Source: Eulemur rufifrons (taxonomy: Eukaryota; Chordata; Mammalia; Primates; Lemuridae). From it: a stretch of DNA of 64,000 bases. A program made the translations under genes and the position numbers. Below, in pieces: positions 1-12,725 of this stretch. The stretch is from positions 44,712,001 through 44,776,000 of the forward strand of contig NC_090990.1 of NCBI RefSeq assembly GCF_041146395.1, given 5' to 3'. Position 1 is the stretch's first letter. Every line of letters starts with the position of its first letter. The notes under the pieces were generated by a model, which saw nothing but the letters and a program-made list of their open reading frames with translations, did not search any database and was not told the DNA's origin.

Positions 1-319
1 AAACAAAGTTAACCATCAGGAGCCATAAGAACAAGGGACATTTTCATCTGAAAGAAACACTAACCTTTTTAGTCAGGCTCATACAACTTCTTTTGTAGCC
101 TATATTAAGATCCCGTCTATTCACAATCAAGCCAGTTGTTTTGGCTTGTAATTTCAGTCAGAATGACACAGTCTTCCAGTGATAAACAAAAAAGCAATAT
201 ATTTAGGTCCTTATATAAATTTTAAGCTCCATGTACTACATAAATTAGAGTTATAAGGTAACCCCACAAATTAAATTAAACACATTATCAACAGTAACAT
301 TTACAATAAAACAATATAC

Positions 320-2640
320 AAATAAAAAAATAAAATAAAGTGATTATTGATGTAGTTGGATTATTATCTACCATATTTGTAACTATTTTATATTTGTCAT
401 ACTTATTCTTTCTTTCTCTTTTTTCCACCTTAGCTTTCTAAGATTTTCATTAGGTATTTTATATAATTCCATTTTATCTGCTCTCTTAGCATATCAATTA
501 TACTTCTGTTTAAAAAAAAATGTTAATGATTGCCCTAGAGTTTGTAATATACATGTTTAATCTAAATCTATCTTTGGATAACACTATACCACTTACATAT
601 AGTGCAGGTGCCTTATAAGGAAGTATTCCCAATTCCTCCTTCCTGTCCTTATTATGTTGCTGTTATTCATTTTACTTAACCACATGCTATAATCACCCAA
701 TACATTGTTACTATTATCACCTTAAAGAAATAATTATCTTACATATCAATCAAGAGAAAGAAAAATAAAATATTTTAATTTACCTTTATTTCTTCTCTGA
801 CGCTTTTTCTTTCTTTATATAGATCCAAGTTTCTGACCTATATCATTTCCTTCTCTCTGAAGAACTTCTTTTAACATTTCTTATTAGGGCATGTCTCCTT
901 TCAATGAATTCCTTAGTTTTTATTTGTCTGAGAAAGTCTATCTTTCTCCTTCATGTTTAGAGGGTAATCTTACTGGACATAGAATTCTAGGTTAGTGGAG
1001 TTTTTCTTTCATGATTTTAAATATTTCACACTACTCTCTTGTTTGCATAGTTTTCGGAGAAATCCACTGTAATTCCTGTCTTTGTTCCTCTACAGATAAG
1101 GTCAGGTCCCCCCACCCTTTGGATTTTTTCAAAATTTTGTCTTTGTCATTGATTTTCTGCAGTTTGATTATGATATGCCCAGATTTAGATTTTTTGGTAT
1201 TTATTCTGCTTGGTGTACTCTGAACTTCTGGATCTGTTGTTTGGTATTTGTCATTTATTTTAGAAAATTCTTGGCCATTATAACTTCAAACATTTCTTCT
1301 GTTCCATTCTTTCTTTGTTCTTCTCATATTCCAATGGTGCATATGTTACACCTTTTGAAATTGGTCTCAGATGTAAATTGGTCTGTGTTTTTTCCCCCAT
1401 TCATTTTTCCTTTTGCACTTCATTTTGGGAAGTTTCTGATGATCTACCTTCACATTCACTAATTCTTTCTTTGGCTTTGTCTGTCTACTCTTAAGTCCAT
1501 CAAAGGCATTCTCCATATCTGTTAGTGTATTTATAAAAATTTTTTTTAGGCTTTCCTTTTGATTCTTACAGTTTCCATCTCTGTGTTTACAATACCCACC
1601 TGTTTTTGCATGTGGTTTACTCTTTCCATTAAAACACTTATTAATCATAGTTGTTTTAAATCCTATGATAATTCCAAATGTGTGTTATATCTGAGTCTGG
1701 TTCTAATACTTGCTTTCTCTCTTTGGACTGTGTTTTTTCTTGCCTTTTAGCATGCCTTTTAATTTTTTTGTTGAAACCTGGACATAATGTATCAGGTAAC
1801 AGGAACTGAGATAAGAAGGTTTTTATGTGAAATTTTCTGTTAGAAATTGGACTATGTTTAATGTTTGCTGTAGTTGTAGGTGGCAGAGGTTTCAGATTCT
1901 TCCATTGTCCTTGTTTTCATGTCCCCTATAGTTTTTGGGCTTTCCTAAAATTTCCTCCCCAGATAGACTCTACATCTTGCAGCCCTTTGAGCTGTAATAC
2001 ACCATTATTATACTGGAGTACTGTTGGTGTGGTTTTAAAGTGTGGGGAAGGGAAAATAGTCTATAATCTTTTCATTAATCTCAGTCTTTGAGTGGGCCTG
2101 TGTCCCTGAACTGTGACCTTCCCAAATGTTCTTAGCCTCCCCCACCGCCACCATTAGGTGAGACAGGAAGGCTAGTGGGGACTAGAGTTGGAAAGACGTC
2201 CTTCCCCTGGGAGGGCTGAGGTTTTGCTAAAGTATTTTCCTCTTAAGCATAGGCCTTTGTTACGGAGAACTCTCTGGCGTATTTCACAGCATTTACTCTT
2301 TCCCTCCCTCTGCCAGAGCCAAGAGGGGATCATTCTTGACTCTTGACAGTGAGAACCCAGTAGGTTCCTAGAGGTAAAACCCATGAAAGTGTGAGCCCCC
2401 CTCCACCAAGACTGCATCCCCCAGAAGTTTCTTACTCTTGTATTAGTCCACACTCAGCCCCCAGCACTTGAAATCACCACTGACGTGTCCCTACCGGTTT
2501 ATGGCTCCAGTGGCTTCTGCTCCAAGTAGTCTCAGGTATGACTATCTGGATTCTCTTGTCTCCAGATTTCAGGGTGATGGTTTGTCCTCTAACCTCAGTT
2601 CTGTGATTGATCCAAGAAAAATCAGTGATATGTAGTTTTT
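320..2640 (-). mobile_element. Ancient L1M-type LINE fragment, reversed
   Basis: Long T-rich blocks such as the stretches around 480-560, 850-1000 and 1110-1340 match my memory of the reverse complement of old L1M elements ('gaagaacttcttttaacatttcttatt', 'tgattatgatatgccc'). It is degenerate with no long ORF. Boundaries are approximate; an L2 piece begins about 2750. Confidence 0.58.
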
Positions 2641-2749
2641 AGCTTTTTTCTTACTGTGAGGATGGGAGTAATGACATCCAGATTCTCTATACGTTGGAGC
2701 TATAACCACAAGTCTCTCTGTACATTTCTTTAATGTCTTTCCTGACTTT

Positions 2750-2872
2750 CCTACTAGAATGTAAACTTACGAAAGCAGGGGTTGTGTCTGTTTTATTCAT
2801 AGCTATAGCTTCAGAAGGTAGAATAGTATCTGACTCAAAGTAGGTGCTCAATAAATAGTTGTTAACTAGATC
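2750..2872 (+). repeat. L2 3' end
   Basis: It shows the L2 3'-terminal pattern: 'agaatgtaaacttacgaaag', then 'gggttgtgtctgtttt', then 'aggtgctcaataaatagttg'. Confidence 0.75.
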
Positions 2873-3175
2873 ATGTGTTGATACTTACTGAGCACATTGA
2901 TATACTAGGCACTGTGCTTGATATGGAGCTATAACAATGAAAAAGACAGACACCATGTGTGTACAGTTGTTACAGTGGTGGATGGTGTGGAGGACATACA
3001 CTTAAACAGAAATAACAACAAACCATGGATCAGAGAATAGAAAGGTTTTGAAGCATTGAGGACACCTGCCTTATCTAGCCTAAGCACGAGGGATGTAAAG
3101 CATTGCCAGAGAAGAAAACCATCACCTGAGTTGAACTCTAATCAGTGAGTAGCTGCTCACCTGTATGAGGGAGAG
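2873..3175 (-). repeat. L2 fragment, reversed
   Basis: It opens with the reverse L2 3' end signature ('actgagcac', 'ctaggcactgtgcttgatat') and runs on into the internal reverse sequence with 'aaaaagacagacacc'. It abuts an L2 in the other orientation, giving a head-to-head pair. Confidence 0.65.
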
Positions 3176-3199
3176 TGACCCGGCAGAGGGGACAGCACA

Positions 3200-3440
3200 G
3201 ACCTGCTAAAACCCGTGCCAGACGATGTGCAAAGTGATTTACCTTAACCTACCTCATTAACGTTTAGTACCCCACACAAAGCAGGTCGCTGTGAACTCAT
3301 TTCACAGATCAGGAAACCAAGCTTCGGACGGTTTAAGTGACTCGACAAAATGCCACCAGTGCTGAGTGATGGAGCGAGTCTGTTTGAGTCCAAAGTCCCT
3401 TTTCTCTCTGCTACCAAGATGAGTAAGCACGACTCAGAGT
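3200..3440 (-). repeat. MIR SINE, reversed
   Basis: It resembles the MIR reverse complement in order: 'gtgccagacgatgtgcaaag', 'tcatttcacagatcagg', 'aaaccaagcttcggacggtt', 'aagtgactcg'. It is diverged. Confidence 0.6.
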
Positions 3441-4212
3441 CTGGTGGACCAGCCGAACACATAAACAGACCTTTGTGTTACCAGCGCTCCTTTTGAATTT
3501 GCCCTATTTTTGTTCTTTTTCTTTAAGATCCCAGCCCTAGAAGTGAGCTGAAAAATCAGGGCTGCTTTTGCAAATGCCCACAAACCACTGGGGGGAGTTT
3601 TGTCAAAGAAGGCGGGAAAGAAAAATAAATGTGGGCTTCTGCTCTTTAAACCTCAGCCCAGTGAGGCAGACTTTCCCGGAATACTCAGGCCGCTTCAAAG
3701 GCCTATTGTGGAAAGTCTCCAGATGTGCGTGGAAAACCTCACTGGGGAGCTCCCCGTGAAGAGGCCTTTCAAGCTTGAACCGAGATGGAGGAAGTTGACG
3801 CGATGAGCCCTACCAGGTGGCCCGTTTTCTGAAGGAGCCTAGATTCTACCATAACCTAAAGAAAGGAGAGGGGGGCCATTAGCAAGCTCAGATTCCTTTG
3901 CCAAACAGGGCATCTTCTTTGATTGCAGAAAGCAGTGGTCTCTGTCGCTGGAATAAAGGGTAGGGGACTTTCCCCAAGTGATTTATCTACCCGTAAATTG
4001 TTACTGACACCCTGGTCATTCCTCTAGCATATCTTGTGAGGGCTCGGAGGGATATCAAGATTGGAAAAAGTCACGGCACTGAGTGACTCCTGCCAACTCC
4101 TACAGTGATGCCTCTGAGCCTCCTGAGAGCCAGAAGCCTGTGATCTTTGCCCTGATCCCCAGCGAAGCTGTCTGCCTGCTTGTCTTAGGTTGGAGGCCCC
4201 ATCTTCTTCTGG

Positions 4213-4425
4213 CTAGACTGGTTTGAATCCTGGCTCTCCAGTTAGCTGTGTCATCTCATACAAAGTAACATCAACCTCCGTGAGCCTCAGTTTCCTCATC
4301 TGTAAAATGGAGGTGACACCGGGCCCTGCGTCGTCCTGTTGCTGTCAAGAGCAGATGAATTGCTGAGGTGCTGCCCCCAAGCACCGCCTGCAAACCTGGC
4401 ACGGCGTAAGGGTTCAGTGTATTTT
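4213..4425 (+). repeat. MIR SINE
   Basis: The MIR core is clear: 'tttgaatcctggctctccag', 'gagcctcagtttcctcatct', 'gtaaaatggagg', with the 3' 'cctggcacggcgtaaggg' segment. Confidence 0.8.
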
Positions 4426-4846
4426 CACTCCTTTCCTCTTCAATCCAGTTGCACAAAGAGGCAGGGGCTGTTCTGCTTGGCCTTTGGATTTTACTTCTGC
4501 GGCTCTTTAAATTCTCTCCCTGCCGTGTACATATGCGCTTAGCTAAGTATTTTGAGATCACAGTGTATTTAGGGGAAAGTCCTTTTGGCTACAGCTAAAA
4601 TTAGGCCTCTCTTGTGCTCCTCTGTTTACCACCCCCCTTCCTATTTTAACTAATTAGAGGCATTGACACTAAGAAACACTTGAGAAAAGTTGGAAGAACA
4701 GCTGGGAGTTGTTCTAGATACCAGCAGCTGCTCCTTTCAGCGAGCAAGCACAGAAAAGGATGATCCCGAGGTGGGGGACGCAGGGACGGCGCCTGGGAGA
4801 TGAAGAGGCAGGAACGCCAAAGTCTGTCCACAGAGTTGAAAACTGA

Positions 4847-4860
4847 TGGGGGGGGGGGGG
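4847..4860 (+). repeat. Poly(G) run
   Basis: An uninterrupted run of about 14 G follows 'aactgat'. Runs this long are rare and prone to length error. Confidence 0.9.
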
Positions 4861-4887
4861 ACTGTGTCTTCCACCTAATGCTGAAAG

Positions 4888-4939
4888 GGGACAGAGAAAG
4901 CAACAGATATGGAGGGACAGAGAAAGCAACAGATGTGGA
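4888..4939 (+). repeat. 26-bp tandem duplication
   Basis: Two adjacent copies of a 26-bp unit starting 'gggacagagaaagcaac' begin at 4888 and 4914. They differ by one transition (agatatgg versus agatgtgg). Confidence 0.85.
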
Positions 4940-6182
4940 GGAAAAGAGGGCAAGGAAGGGGAAGGGGAGGGCGGCATTAAGGAGCGTAGCTGGTTGGTTA
5001 GTAAGCAGGTTAATTCACGCAAAGCACTGCCACCTCCATCCAGACCACTGCAGTATTCTCCTAACTGGTCTCATGCTCCAGGCTGCTCTCCCACTAGACA
5101 GGAGAGGCCACAGGAAAATGCAAATCTCACACCCTGAAACTCCTGCAGTGGGTTTCCACCATTGAATTTAGACAAATTCCAAAACCCAGTACTCGGCCCC
5201 TGAGTGCCTGGCTGTGCCCTCTCCCTGCACCCCAATAATCGCTACCGTCCAACCCTGCTGGCTCTTGTTCGTTCCCTCCACTTCACCAGGGCTTTTCTCC
5301 TGGAGGCAGATTACCTGAGTTTAATCCAGGTGTCTCTACCTAGTAGCTACTACTACCCTCAGGCCTCCCCACCTCCCTTCTGGCCTTGAAAAGCTGCTGA
5401 GCTCCCCTTGAGTTCCCTGTCCAAGTCCTGCACACGCCCCTACAGGAGTCCCTGGCCCATGCACCCAGATAAGGCTCCTGTGTTGCCAGGCAGCCAGAGT
5501 CTCCGTGCATAAGGGCCCTGGCATTTTTCGATGGCCTCATGTCTTCGTCTTGACATGCATTTTTGTGTCTCCTCCCCCTCCATCTCCTCATGACACTCAG
5601 GAACCTGGGAGATGCCTCTGTGGAAAAAGGTCTGTGGTGGGTGTCCAGGGGTTGCATTTAAACCCTCTGGCTGTCTAGAACTTCCACTGCTGTAAAAAGA
5701 AGGAGGAGTGGGAAAAAAAAGTGCCTTCACATCTCAGGTGTAAGTGCCAGATTTTGTAGCACTTACAAGGACAAATCCATTTCTTACTGATTAATACGGC
5801 TTCAAACCCACGTGACTGGCTGATGTAAGCTTTGGCCTGGTCTGTGAGGAATCTTTGCAACACTGTTTGTCGTGGTTTCTTTCCTGGTAGCTGTTCTCAG
5901 AACAACAAGGCAAGGCTGAGGCTCTCCCTCTCAGCCCATGTCCCTGAATTAAGCCCTGTGAGATCTGAAGAAGGGTGCTCTGTGCAAACAGCCCTAAGTA
6001 CGAATTCTCTTCCTGCCTCTTCTTAAGTGGGCTACATGCCTAAGCCCAGAAATCTATGAGTGAGTTAGTTATTTCTGGCAACTTTTTCTTCCTAACACCC
6101 CCAGCTGGTTCATCACCAAAGCCTGTCATCTGCCTCCTGAGCATCTCTCGTATTTGGGTGGCATGAGAGCCACCCTCATCTG

Positions 6183-6317
6183 CCCCTGGACCTCTGCACC
6201 CGACTGTGGCAGAGCAGCCAGGTGACACCCCTGGACCTCTGCACCCGACTGTGGCGGAGCAGCCAGGTGACACCCCTGGACCTCTGCACCCGACTGTGGC
6301 GGAGCAGCCAGGAGATG
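6183..6317 (+). repeat. 45-bp tandem repeat, three copies
   Basis: Copies start at 6183, 6228 and 6273 with 'cccctggacctctgcacc' and a following 'actgtggcggagcagccagg'. Copies two and three are identical over nearly the whole unit; copy one has a single a/g difference. The period is a multiple of three, so open frames on both strands cross it. I see no evidence of coding. Confidence 0.92.
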
Positions 6318-6862
6318 GCAGCTCTGGCTTCCCAGTGCTCCTGGAAAGGAGATGGCAGCAGGGTGGGGGATTGGGGGCCATGTCACCTGCCCCCACCTTG
6401 GCTCTGTCTCCCCTGCACTTCCCCTCTCTCTGTCTGCTTCAACCACTGCCCTTGTTATTCTTCAAGTGTCATTTTTCCTCCCTCTCCACGCGGCTCTCTC
6501 TGCTAGACATGCACTTCCCCCATCCTTTGGCTCTGAGCTCAGCTGTGACATTCATGAAGCACACAAACATAGAGACTTACAGACCTGCATGTCCTGCCAA
6601 CAAAGCATGAGGCTGCTGGGGTCAGGAATGCTGAGACTCTGCCTTACCCTCCCGGTTCCCTGAAGTAGTCCCTAGGAGAAGGGAGGACTCTCATCACTCA
6701 GATTCCAACAGGGACTGCCCTCTACACAGAGGGGGAGAGGTCCAAGGAGACAGTTGCCTGAGCCACCTTTGCTAAGCTGCTCTTCCTCATGCTTCCAAGC
6801 AGAGAGGACCGGGGGAGGCTGTGGACAGGTCTTTTCTTTTTCTGTCCTTGCCTTTAACCTGA

Positions 6863-7210
<348 letters not shown>

Positions 7211-7767
7211 TGTTGCTTGATTACCTGACAAAGATTAGTTTGGCTTCTGCAAATAAACTAGCAAAGCTTTCCTGCTCAGGCTACCAAACACAGCCTCGCC
7301 TGTCTGTCTGACCATATCCAAAAACATTCATTCAAAGAATTTTTTTTTCCTTTGAGTTTTACTCTCCCAGGCACAGAGACTAGGTGGTGGGGGGAACAGG
7401 AAGGGGGAGGGAGAACCTCTCAGAGTGATTTGAGGACATTCACACATGCAAAAAACCCCTCACTGTCCCCACTCCACATACACATGGCCCCTTGAGAACT
7501 TCTTTTCCACATACCAGCCCTCCAGAGTGAGGTTAGGCCACCTTCCTCCCCTTCCCACCTCCTGCCCCGGCAAATCCCACCCAGCCTTCCATTCTTCCCC
7601 ACCCCCTTCAGCTCGTAAGGAAGGTCTGCAGCCTGGGAGTCAGGACTCCCAAGTTCTAGTGCTGCTTTGACATCAAGATCCTGCGATCTTCTCTGGGTAT
7701 CATCAGCTTGCTGCTCTGACTGCATGCTTGGTCGTGGCCTTTTCACCACTGAATCCACTGTGTGCAC

Positions 7768-7960
7768 AGAGGTAACCAACATTTGCGAGCATGGCTTTAC
7801 GCAAAATAGCACGCGCGGAATGAACGCTTGCTTATCTACCCACCGCCCCCACACGGCAGGTATGAGTCCTGTTTTACAGGGAAAGAAGGCAAAGCTGAGC
7901 AAATGAAGAAACCTGCTGAGGGTCACAAGTGAGTAAGACAAGAGACAGATTTCCCACTCA
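7768..7960 (-). repeat. MIR SINE, reversed
   Basis: A diverged reverse MIR: 'aaccaacatttgcgagcatg', 'tgttttacagggaaagaagg', 'gggtcacaagtgagtaagac'. Confidence 0.6.
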
Positions 7961-9030
7961 GGTCTCTGTCTTCAGGGCTCCTGCCATCGCAGTAAGTGGA
8001 GTCTCAAGTGTACCGGGGAAAAAGAAATCAAAATGACATTTTAAAAACCAAGAGCTAGAGCTCATTCTCTTTCATTTATGCATTATGCAGGAGAAGGATT
8101 TCTTCCTTGCATTTTTCCCCCTCTGCAGACCATGCTCAGGATCTGAGAATAGGGAAAACACACACACTGGGACCTTGCACACCAATCTGTATGAATCAGA
8201 AACATAGCCCCAGAGGAAGAGGAGAAAAGACATAGGAAGAGTGGGCACTGTGGGCTCTTAGTGCGTCAGAGCATCCCTAACCCAGGCCTCTTGATCTGTG
8301 ACGAGCAAGCTAAGGACCGAGTAGTTACAGAACTTGCGTGAATTCACACCATTTACAAATGAAGAGGAGGGCCCAGGTCTCCTGACTCTTTCCTCAGAAT
8401 CACCCAAGTCAAATAAGCCCGTTCAAAAAAGTGGAGCCTTCAATAACATGAATTTTGTACCCATCTAAAAGCTACACTAAAGGTAATGGGCATTGAAAGA
8501 AATGTTCTCACGGAAACTCCCAGCTTAACACACAAAGAAGTGGGTCCCCGAGGAACAGCATGAGGATTGTCTGAAGGGATATATGCTGGTGAGATTACAA
8601 AAATCATAATATATGAATAAATGAACATATGGAAGAAATCAACAATGCCCTTTCCTTCTTCCCATATGTAAACTCAGCCTTCGCCTAAAGTCATTAAGTA
8701 AACACAGATGCAGCCAAACCAGGCACCAGATGGCAAATGAGAGTTGAAATAAAAGGTAAAGAAAGCTCTTGGTGTTTATTCAAAGATGAGGGGAAAAAAA
8801 CATGGTCCAAAATGTTGTGGTTTCCCCGGAATGGCCACCTGAGGTCATCAAGGCCCAAAAGTGACCAAGAAAACAGAACAAAACTAGAGTAATCATGATT
8901 GGGAAGCTGTAGGGAAACCACTGCCATCTACTGTGAGTGGAATCCAATGTCAGAAGAAAGTGGTAATTCTGGGAAGTGAAAGAAATGGTTAAATCAAAAT
9001 AGAAGGACCAGAGGGGGACAGGAGAGTGGC
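7960..9030. other. Unique intronic sequence, nothing recognised
   Basis: I see no repeat signature, long ORF with coding character, or RNA gene here. Short open frames on the minus strand (8440-8628, 8694-8927) have no family resemblance. Confidence 0.5.
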
Positions 9031-9034
9031 AAGG

Positions 9035-9190
9035 ATCAGTTTTTGCTGAGTACCCACATGTGCCAAGAGCTTTGTATTCATGGTCTCATTTATCCTCATA
9101 ACTACCCATGATGGATTGGCCAAATTTCATAAATGAGGAAATTTCATAAATGGGTCAAGAAAGATCAGGCCTCAAGGTCATGCCACAGGA
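9035..9190 (-). repeat. MIR SINE, reversed
   Basis: The reverse MIR pattern is visible: 'gctgagtacccacatgtgcc', 'aagagctttgtattcatgg', 'cataaatgaggaaatttc'. Confidence 0.68.
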
Positions 9191-9759
9191 ATGTCAACCT
9201 TGCTGGTTTCTGCTCTGTATCTCTGATTTCCATTCACTTATCCTGTTGTTGGAACATGTAATATTTGATAACATCCCCAGAAGATTCCTTTCCCCCCATA
9301 ATCCCTAAGCATTCACCATGTTCCAAGCCCCTGGGAATACCCATGGGTTATACCTAAATACCAGACACATAGGGGAAGCCAGGCACACTTTCTCTGCTAT
9401 TCCTGCCCAAACCACTGGCCCTATGTAGGAAGGTCACCTGGTCAGTTACTGCCTTGAGGGGAGACCAGAGCAGTCATGGAGTGGAGAACAGAGCATTCCT
9501 GAGAACTTTAATTTTATTTCACAAAAGACACCCTTGCATATTCCCCAACCACCTCCTAGCTTGCACATTTGCAATGAGCACCAGCAGTGAAAATGCCCAA
9601 GGATGTCTTTGTGAATCCTTGCTTTTCAGCGTGCATGAGTTTATATACAGGAGGTAGAAAATTCCAATAATACTTGAGCTTCAACTAAAAGCTTAAATGA
9701 ACGTTAAAATGTGTCTCCTCCCTTCAGTTCAACCAAATCATCCATTTGCTTGCAGGTTA

Positions 9760-9925
9760 AGTGGTAAGGTACAAAATGCTTTCAAACTAGACAGACCTGT
9801 CTCCAAACTCTACCACTAGCTAAACTTGCTAACTCTGGCAACCACGTTATGCTTCGAGCTTTAGTTTCCCTCTCTCTAAAATGGGGCTAACATGTACCTT
9901 GAAGAGCTGTTTTGAGAATTTGTTT
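9760..9925 (+). repeat. MIR SINE
   Basis: MIR + pattern: 'ctccaaactctaccactagc', 'tttagtttccctctctctaa', 'aatggggctaacatg'. Confidence 0.68.
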
Positions 9926-9970
9926 TCACTTCCCCCAACCCATCATCTCTCTTTCCACATGGTCAATCCA

Positions 9971-9999
9971 CAAGGTTGTTTTATTTATTTATTTATTTT
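9971..9999 (+). repeat. (TTTA)n microsatellite
   Basis: About five perfect TTTA units, 'ttatttatttatttattt', lie inside T-rich sequence. Confidence 0.85.
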
Positions 10000-10139
10000 T
10001 GTACTTTTATCCCATCTTGTCTTACCAAATCCCAACACACAATGAATCCAACTCTCTGAATGCTATAAGACAAAGCCATACAAACATAAGGCAGGCTTCT
10101 ATCTGTATTAATTGGCACCAGGCTGTCTCTGGAGCCTGC

Positions 10140-10450
10140 AAGATGGAATGAAGGTATTTATTCCCCCATCTCTCTCTTTGCTGGGTGCTGCAGGTCAGCT
10201 GCATCCATCTACCATCCTTCTACGATTGACCACAATTCTGTGCGTGGCCCTCTCCCTGCAACTTTCCGTCTGCGTGATGGGAACCACTGCTCTCTCCCTT
10301 TGCTCCTCAGGCTAAGAGGTAGTAATGGCTTCCCACCGTGTCTAGTCACGAGGTACTTGTTTCTTTTCCTAAACCTTTTTAAAGGGATTCTTTATTAAGC
10401 TTACTTCAGTGATCCAATGTGAGTGTCCATCTGTTTCCTGACAGGAACCT
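10140..10450 (+). repeat. Old mammalian repeat of uncertain family (3' half)
   Basis: The order 'gctgggtgctgcaggtcagc', 'taagaggtagtaatggcttc', 'aaagggattctttattaagc', 'catctgtttcctgacagga' corresponds to the 3' half of a dispersed mammalian repeat I remember but cannot name. A piece near 53205-53485 looks like its 5' half. Confidence 0.4.
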
Positions 10451-11038
10451 AACTAAATGTATCATGTCAGCTCAATTTCCTACTTTCTGCAATGACCATT
10501 GTCAAATCTTCCCAATCCCCGCCCCATCTTCCCTCTCTTGTTCAGACAGATGGCCCCGCTGTTTATTCTCAACCACCAGCTACCTCACAGAGAAAATAAA
10601 AACCGTTAGAAAGACACCTGCCATCAAATCTTCCAACCGTCCTAGATCCAGTGGTGAGCCGGAGTGATGAGTCATGCGCAGCTCTTCCCAGCTACCCGTG
10701 CAGTACCGTCACGGTAGTATGACAGCTTGAAGTTGGCCACAGTGGAGATATTTACAACACAGAAACTGGCAAATGATAGAAATTAGAGCTTTTAAACATT
10801 TTTGGTAGAGCCAGTTGTTGAACATTTATCAGCATACCACTGCTTATATTCAGGCACAAATATTTCTCCTTTATATTTGTTATAATGGAAAAGACGCCCC
10901 CACCCCAATTACCAGAGACCCGCCATCCCCCACTGCCCCCAACAGCCCACTCAATCCATTATCTTCTCTCACTCCTGTGTATTGAGCCTCTTCGTCAATA
11001 TTAACTCCTTCTCATCAGAATTTAAACATGCTCTAGAC

Positions 11039-11347
11039 CTGTGCTATCCAATACAGTAGATACTAGTCACATATAGTTACTGAACCCTTAAGATATGTCT
11101 TATCCAAATTGAAATGTGTAAAATACACACCAGGTTTCAAAAACTTAGAATCAATAAGAAAATGTGAAATATCCTATTAATAATTTTTGTATTGATTACT
11201 TATTGAAATGATATTTGGGGTATAATTGGTTAAATAAAATATAATTAAAATGAAATTCACAAGTTTCTTTTTACTTTTTTAAAGGTGGGTACTAGAAAAT
11301 TTGAAATTACTTGTGTAACTCAGATTATTTCTGTTCGACGGTGCTGC
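11039..11347 (+). mobile_element. Non-autonomous DNA transposon with both terminal inverted repeats
   Basis: The left end 'ctgtgctatccaatacagta' pairs with the right end, which on the other strand reads 'cagcaccgtcgaacagaaat'. The interior is AT-rich and includes 'tttctttttacttttttaaa', as in the common short mammalian element that starts 'cagtgctgtccaatagaa'. I believe it is a MER-type DNA element; the superfamily is not certain. Confidence 0.7.
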
Positions 11348-11799
11348 TATAAACTCTTTCATGTTAAAAATAAAATCCCTTTTTCCACCTATCAGCCCCT
11401 CCAGTTATTGCCTCTCACAGTCAAAAATGTTTTGAAAGTATCTATCCTCACTATCCTGATCTTCTCCCCACCACCCTTGCCTCCTTAACGGAGACTGATC
11501 TTCCTGCCATTCCCAGAATTCCACCAAAATCATGCTGGCCTAGGTCATTTGTGCCAACCTAGGGCATTGCTGAGCGCAGAGGGCTTTCCAGCCCTTACCC
11601 TGCTTTACGCTTGGCGGCATTTGCCAAGTGGAGCACTCCCTTCATTGAAACGCTCTTCCATTGGTAACATAACATACTTCCTCGATTTTCCTCCCACCGC
11701 TCTGAATGGTTCATTCCAAGTCCCCTTTCTCCTCCCCCCAGTATTATTTAGTGGTCTTCTGCAGGGGTCTGTCCATCTCATCCATTTCTAAGAATTCGT

Positions 11800-12725
11800 T
11801 TACTATTTATATGCCAGCAGCTCTACTGCAGCCATCTATGTAACATCTCTGCAAGGGCTCACAGGCATCTCAATGTCAGCATGTTGAAATCTGAACTCAT
11901 CATCTCCACTTCTGCCAGCAAAACTGGCACTAGCCCAGTACATGGCACCATCTGTAGATGGTACCACATCTCCTTAATCACTTCTGCCAGAATTGCAAAG
12001 ACACCTTGAGCCCACCTTGTCTCCCCCCCACATCAATCTCTCGCCGTGTCTTTCTAAGTTACAGCTTATGTCTCTTGAATTCTTCCACTTTGATTTAATT
12101 CCACAATCACAACGCTAGTCCAGGCCACCCTCGCATCTTCCTGGACTGCTCCAAGGGCTGCTTGAACCATTTCCTTGTCTCCACTTCTACTATTCTCTGA
12201 TCCATTCTCTACACATCAGCCAGAGTGACCTTTTACAGACATGAATGGGATCATTCTGGCTTAAAATTCTCCAATGGCTTCCCTTTGACTTTGGCATAAT
12301 GTTAGAACTCTTTTACATGATTATACAAAGCCATCCAAATCTGACTCCTGCCTTCTTCTGTAGCTTCATTTCTTATCACTCTGCCTTCATTCTGTCTCCT
12401 CCAGCTGTCTTGGGCTTCTTTCAGTCCTTTGAATGTGCCATATTATCTTGACTTGGGGCCTTCAGATATGCAATTCCTGCAGCCTGGGCACCTCTTCATC
12501 AACTTTCTTTACCCAGCCACTCCTTATCAACCTTCAATTAGTTCCCCTAGCCCCCCTACTAGTTTTATCTCTTTCCTAACACTCTCCCATGATACCCGTG
12601 TTTCTCCAGGAGGCCCTAAGCTCCAGGAGGGCAGGGAGTAGAACTGTCTGGTTACCTGATCTACCCACAGTGCCTAGCACAATGCCTGGCACACAAGAGG
12701 CACTCAGTATATATATTTTTTGAAC
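11800..12725 (+). repeat. L2 LINE, long 3' fragment
   Basis: An L2-like run occurs in the expected order: 'gttgaaatctgaactcatca', 'aatggcttccctttgacttt', 'ctcctgccttcttctgtagc', 'ctaagctccaggagggcagg', ending 'caatgcctggcacacaagag'. It spans about 900 bp, long for L2. Confidence 0.72.

Noticed and set aside
6040..6610. Overlapping ORFs of 94-134 codons with a repeated peptide
   Set aside because: They are produced by the 45-bp tandem repeat being open in all frames; no flanking coding evidence.
7420..7941. 173-codon open frame on the minus strand
   Set aside because: It overlaps a reversed MIR and has no domain, splice or composition evidence of coding. It looks like a chance open frame in moderately GC-rich sequence.
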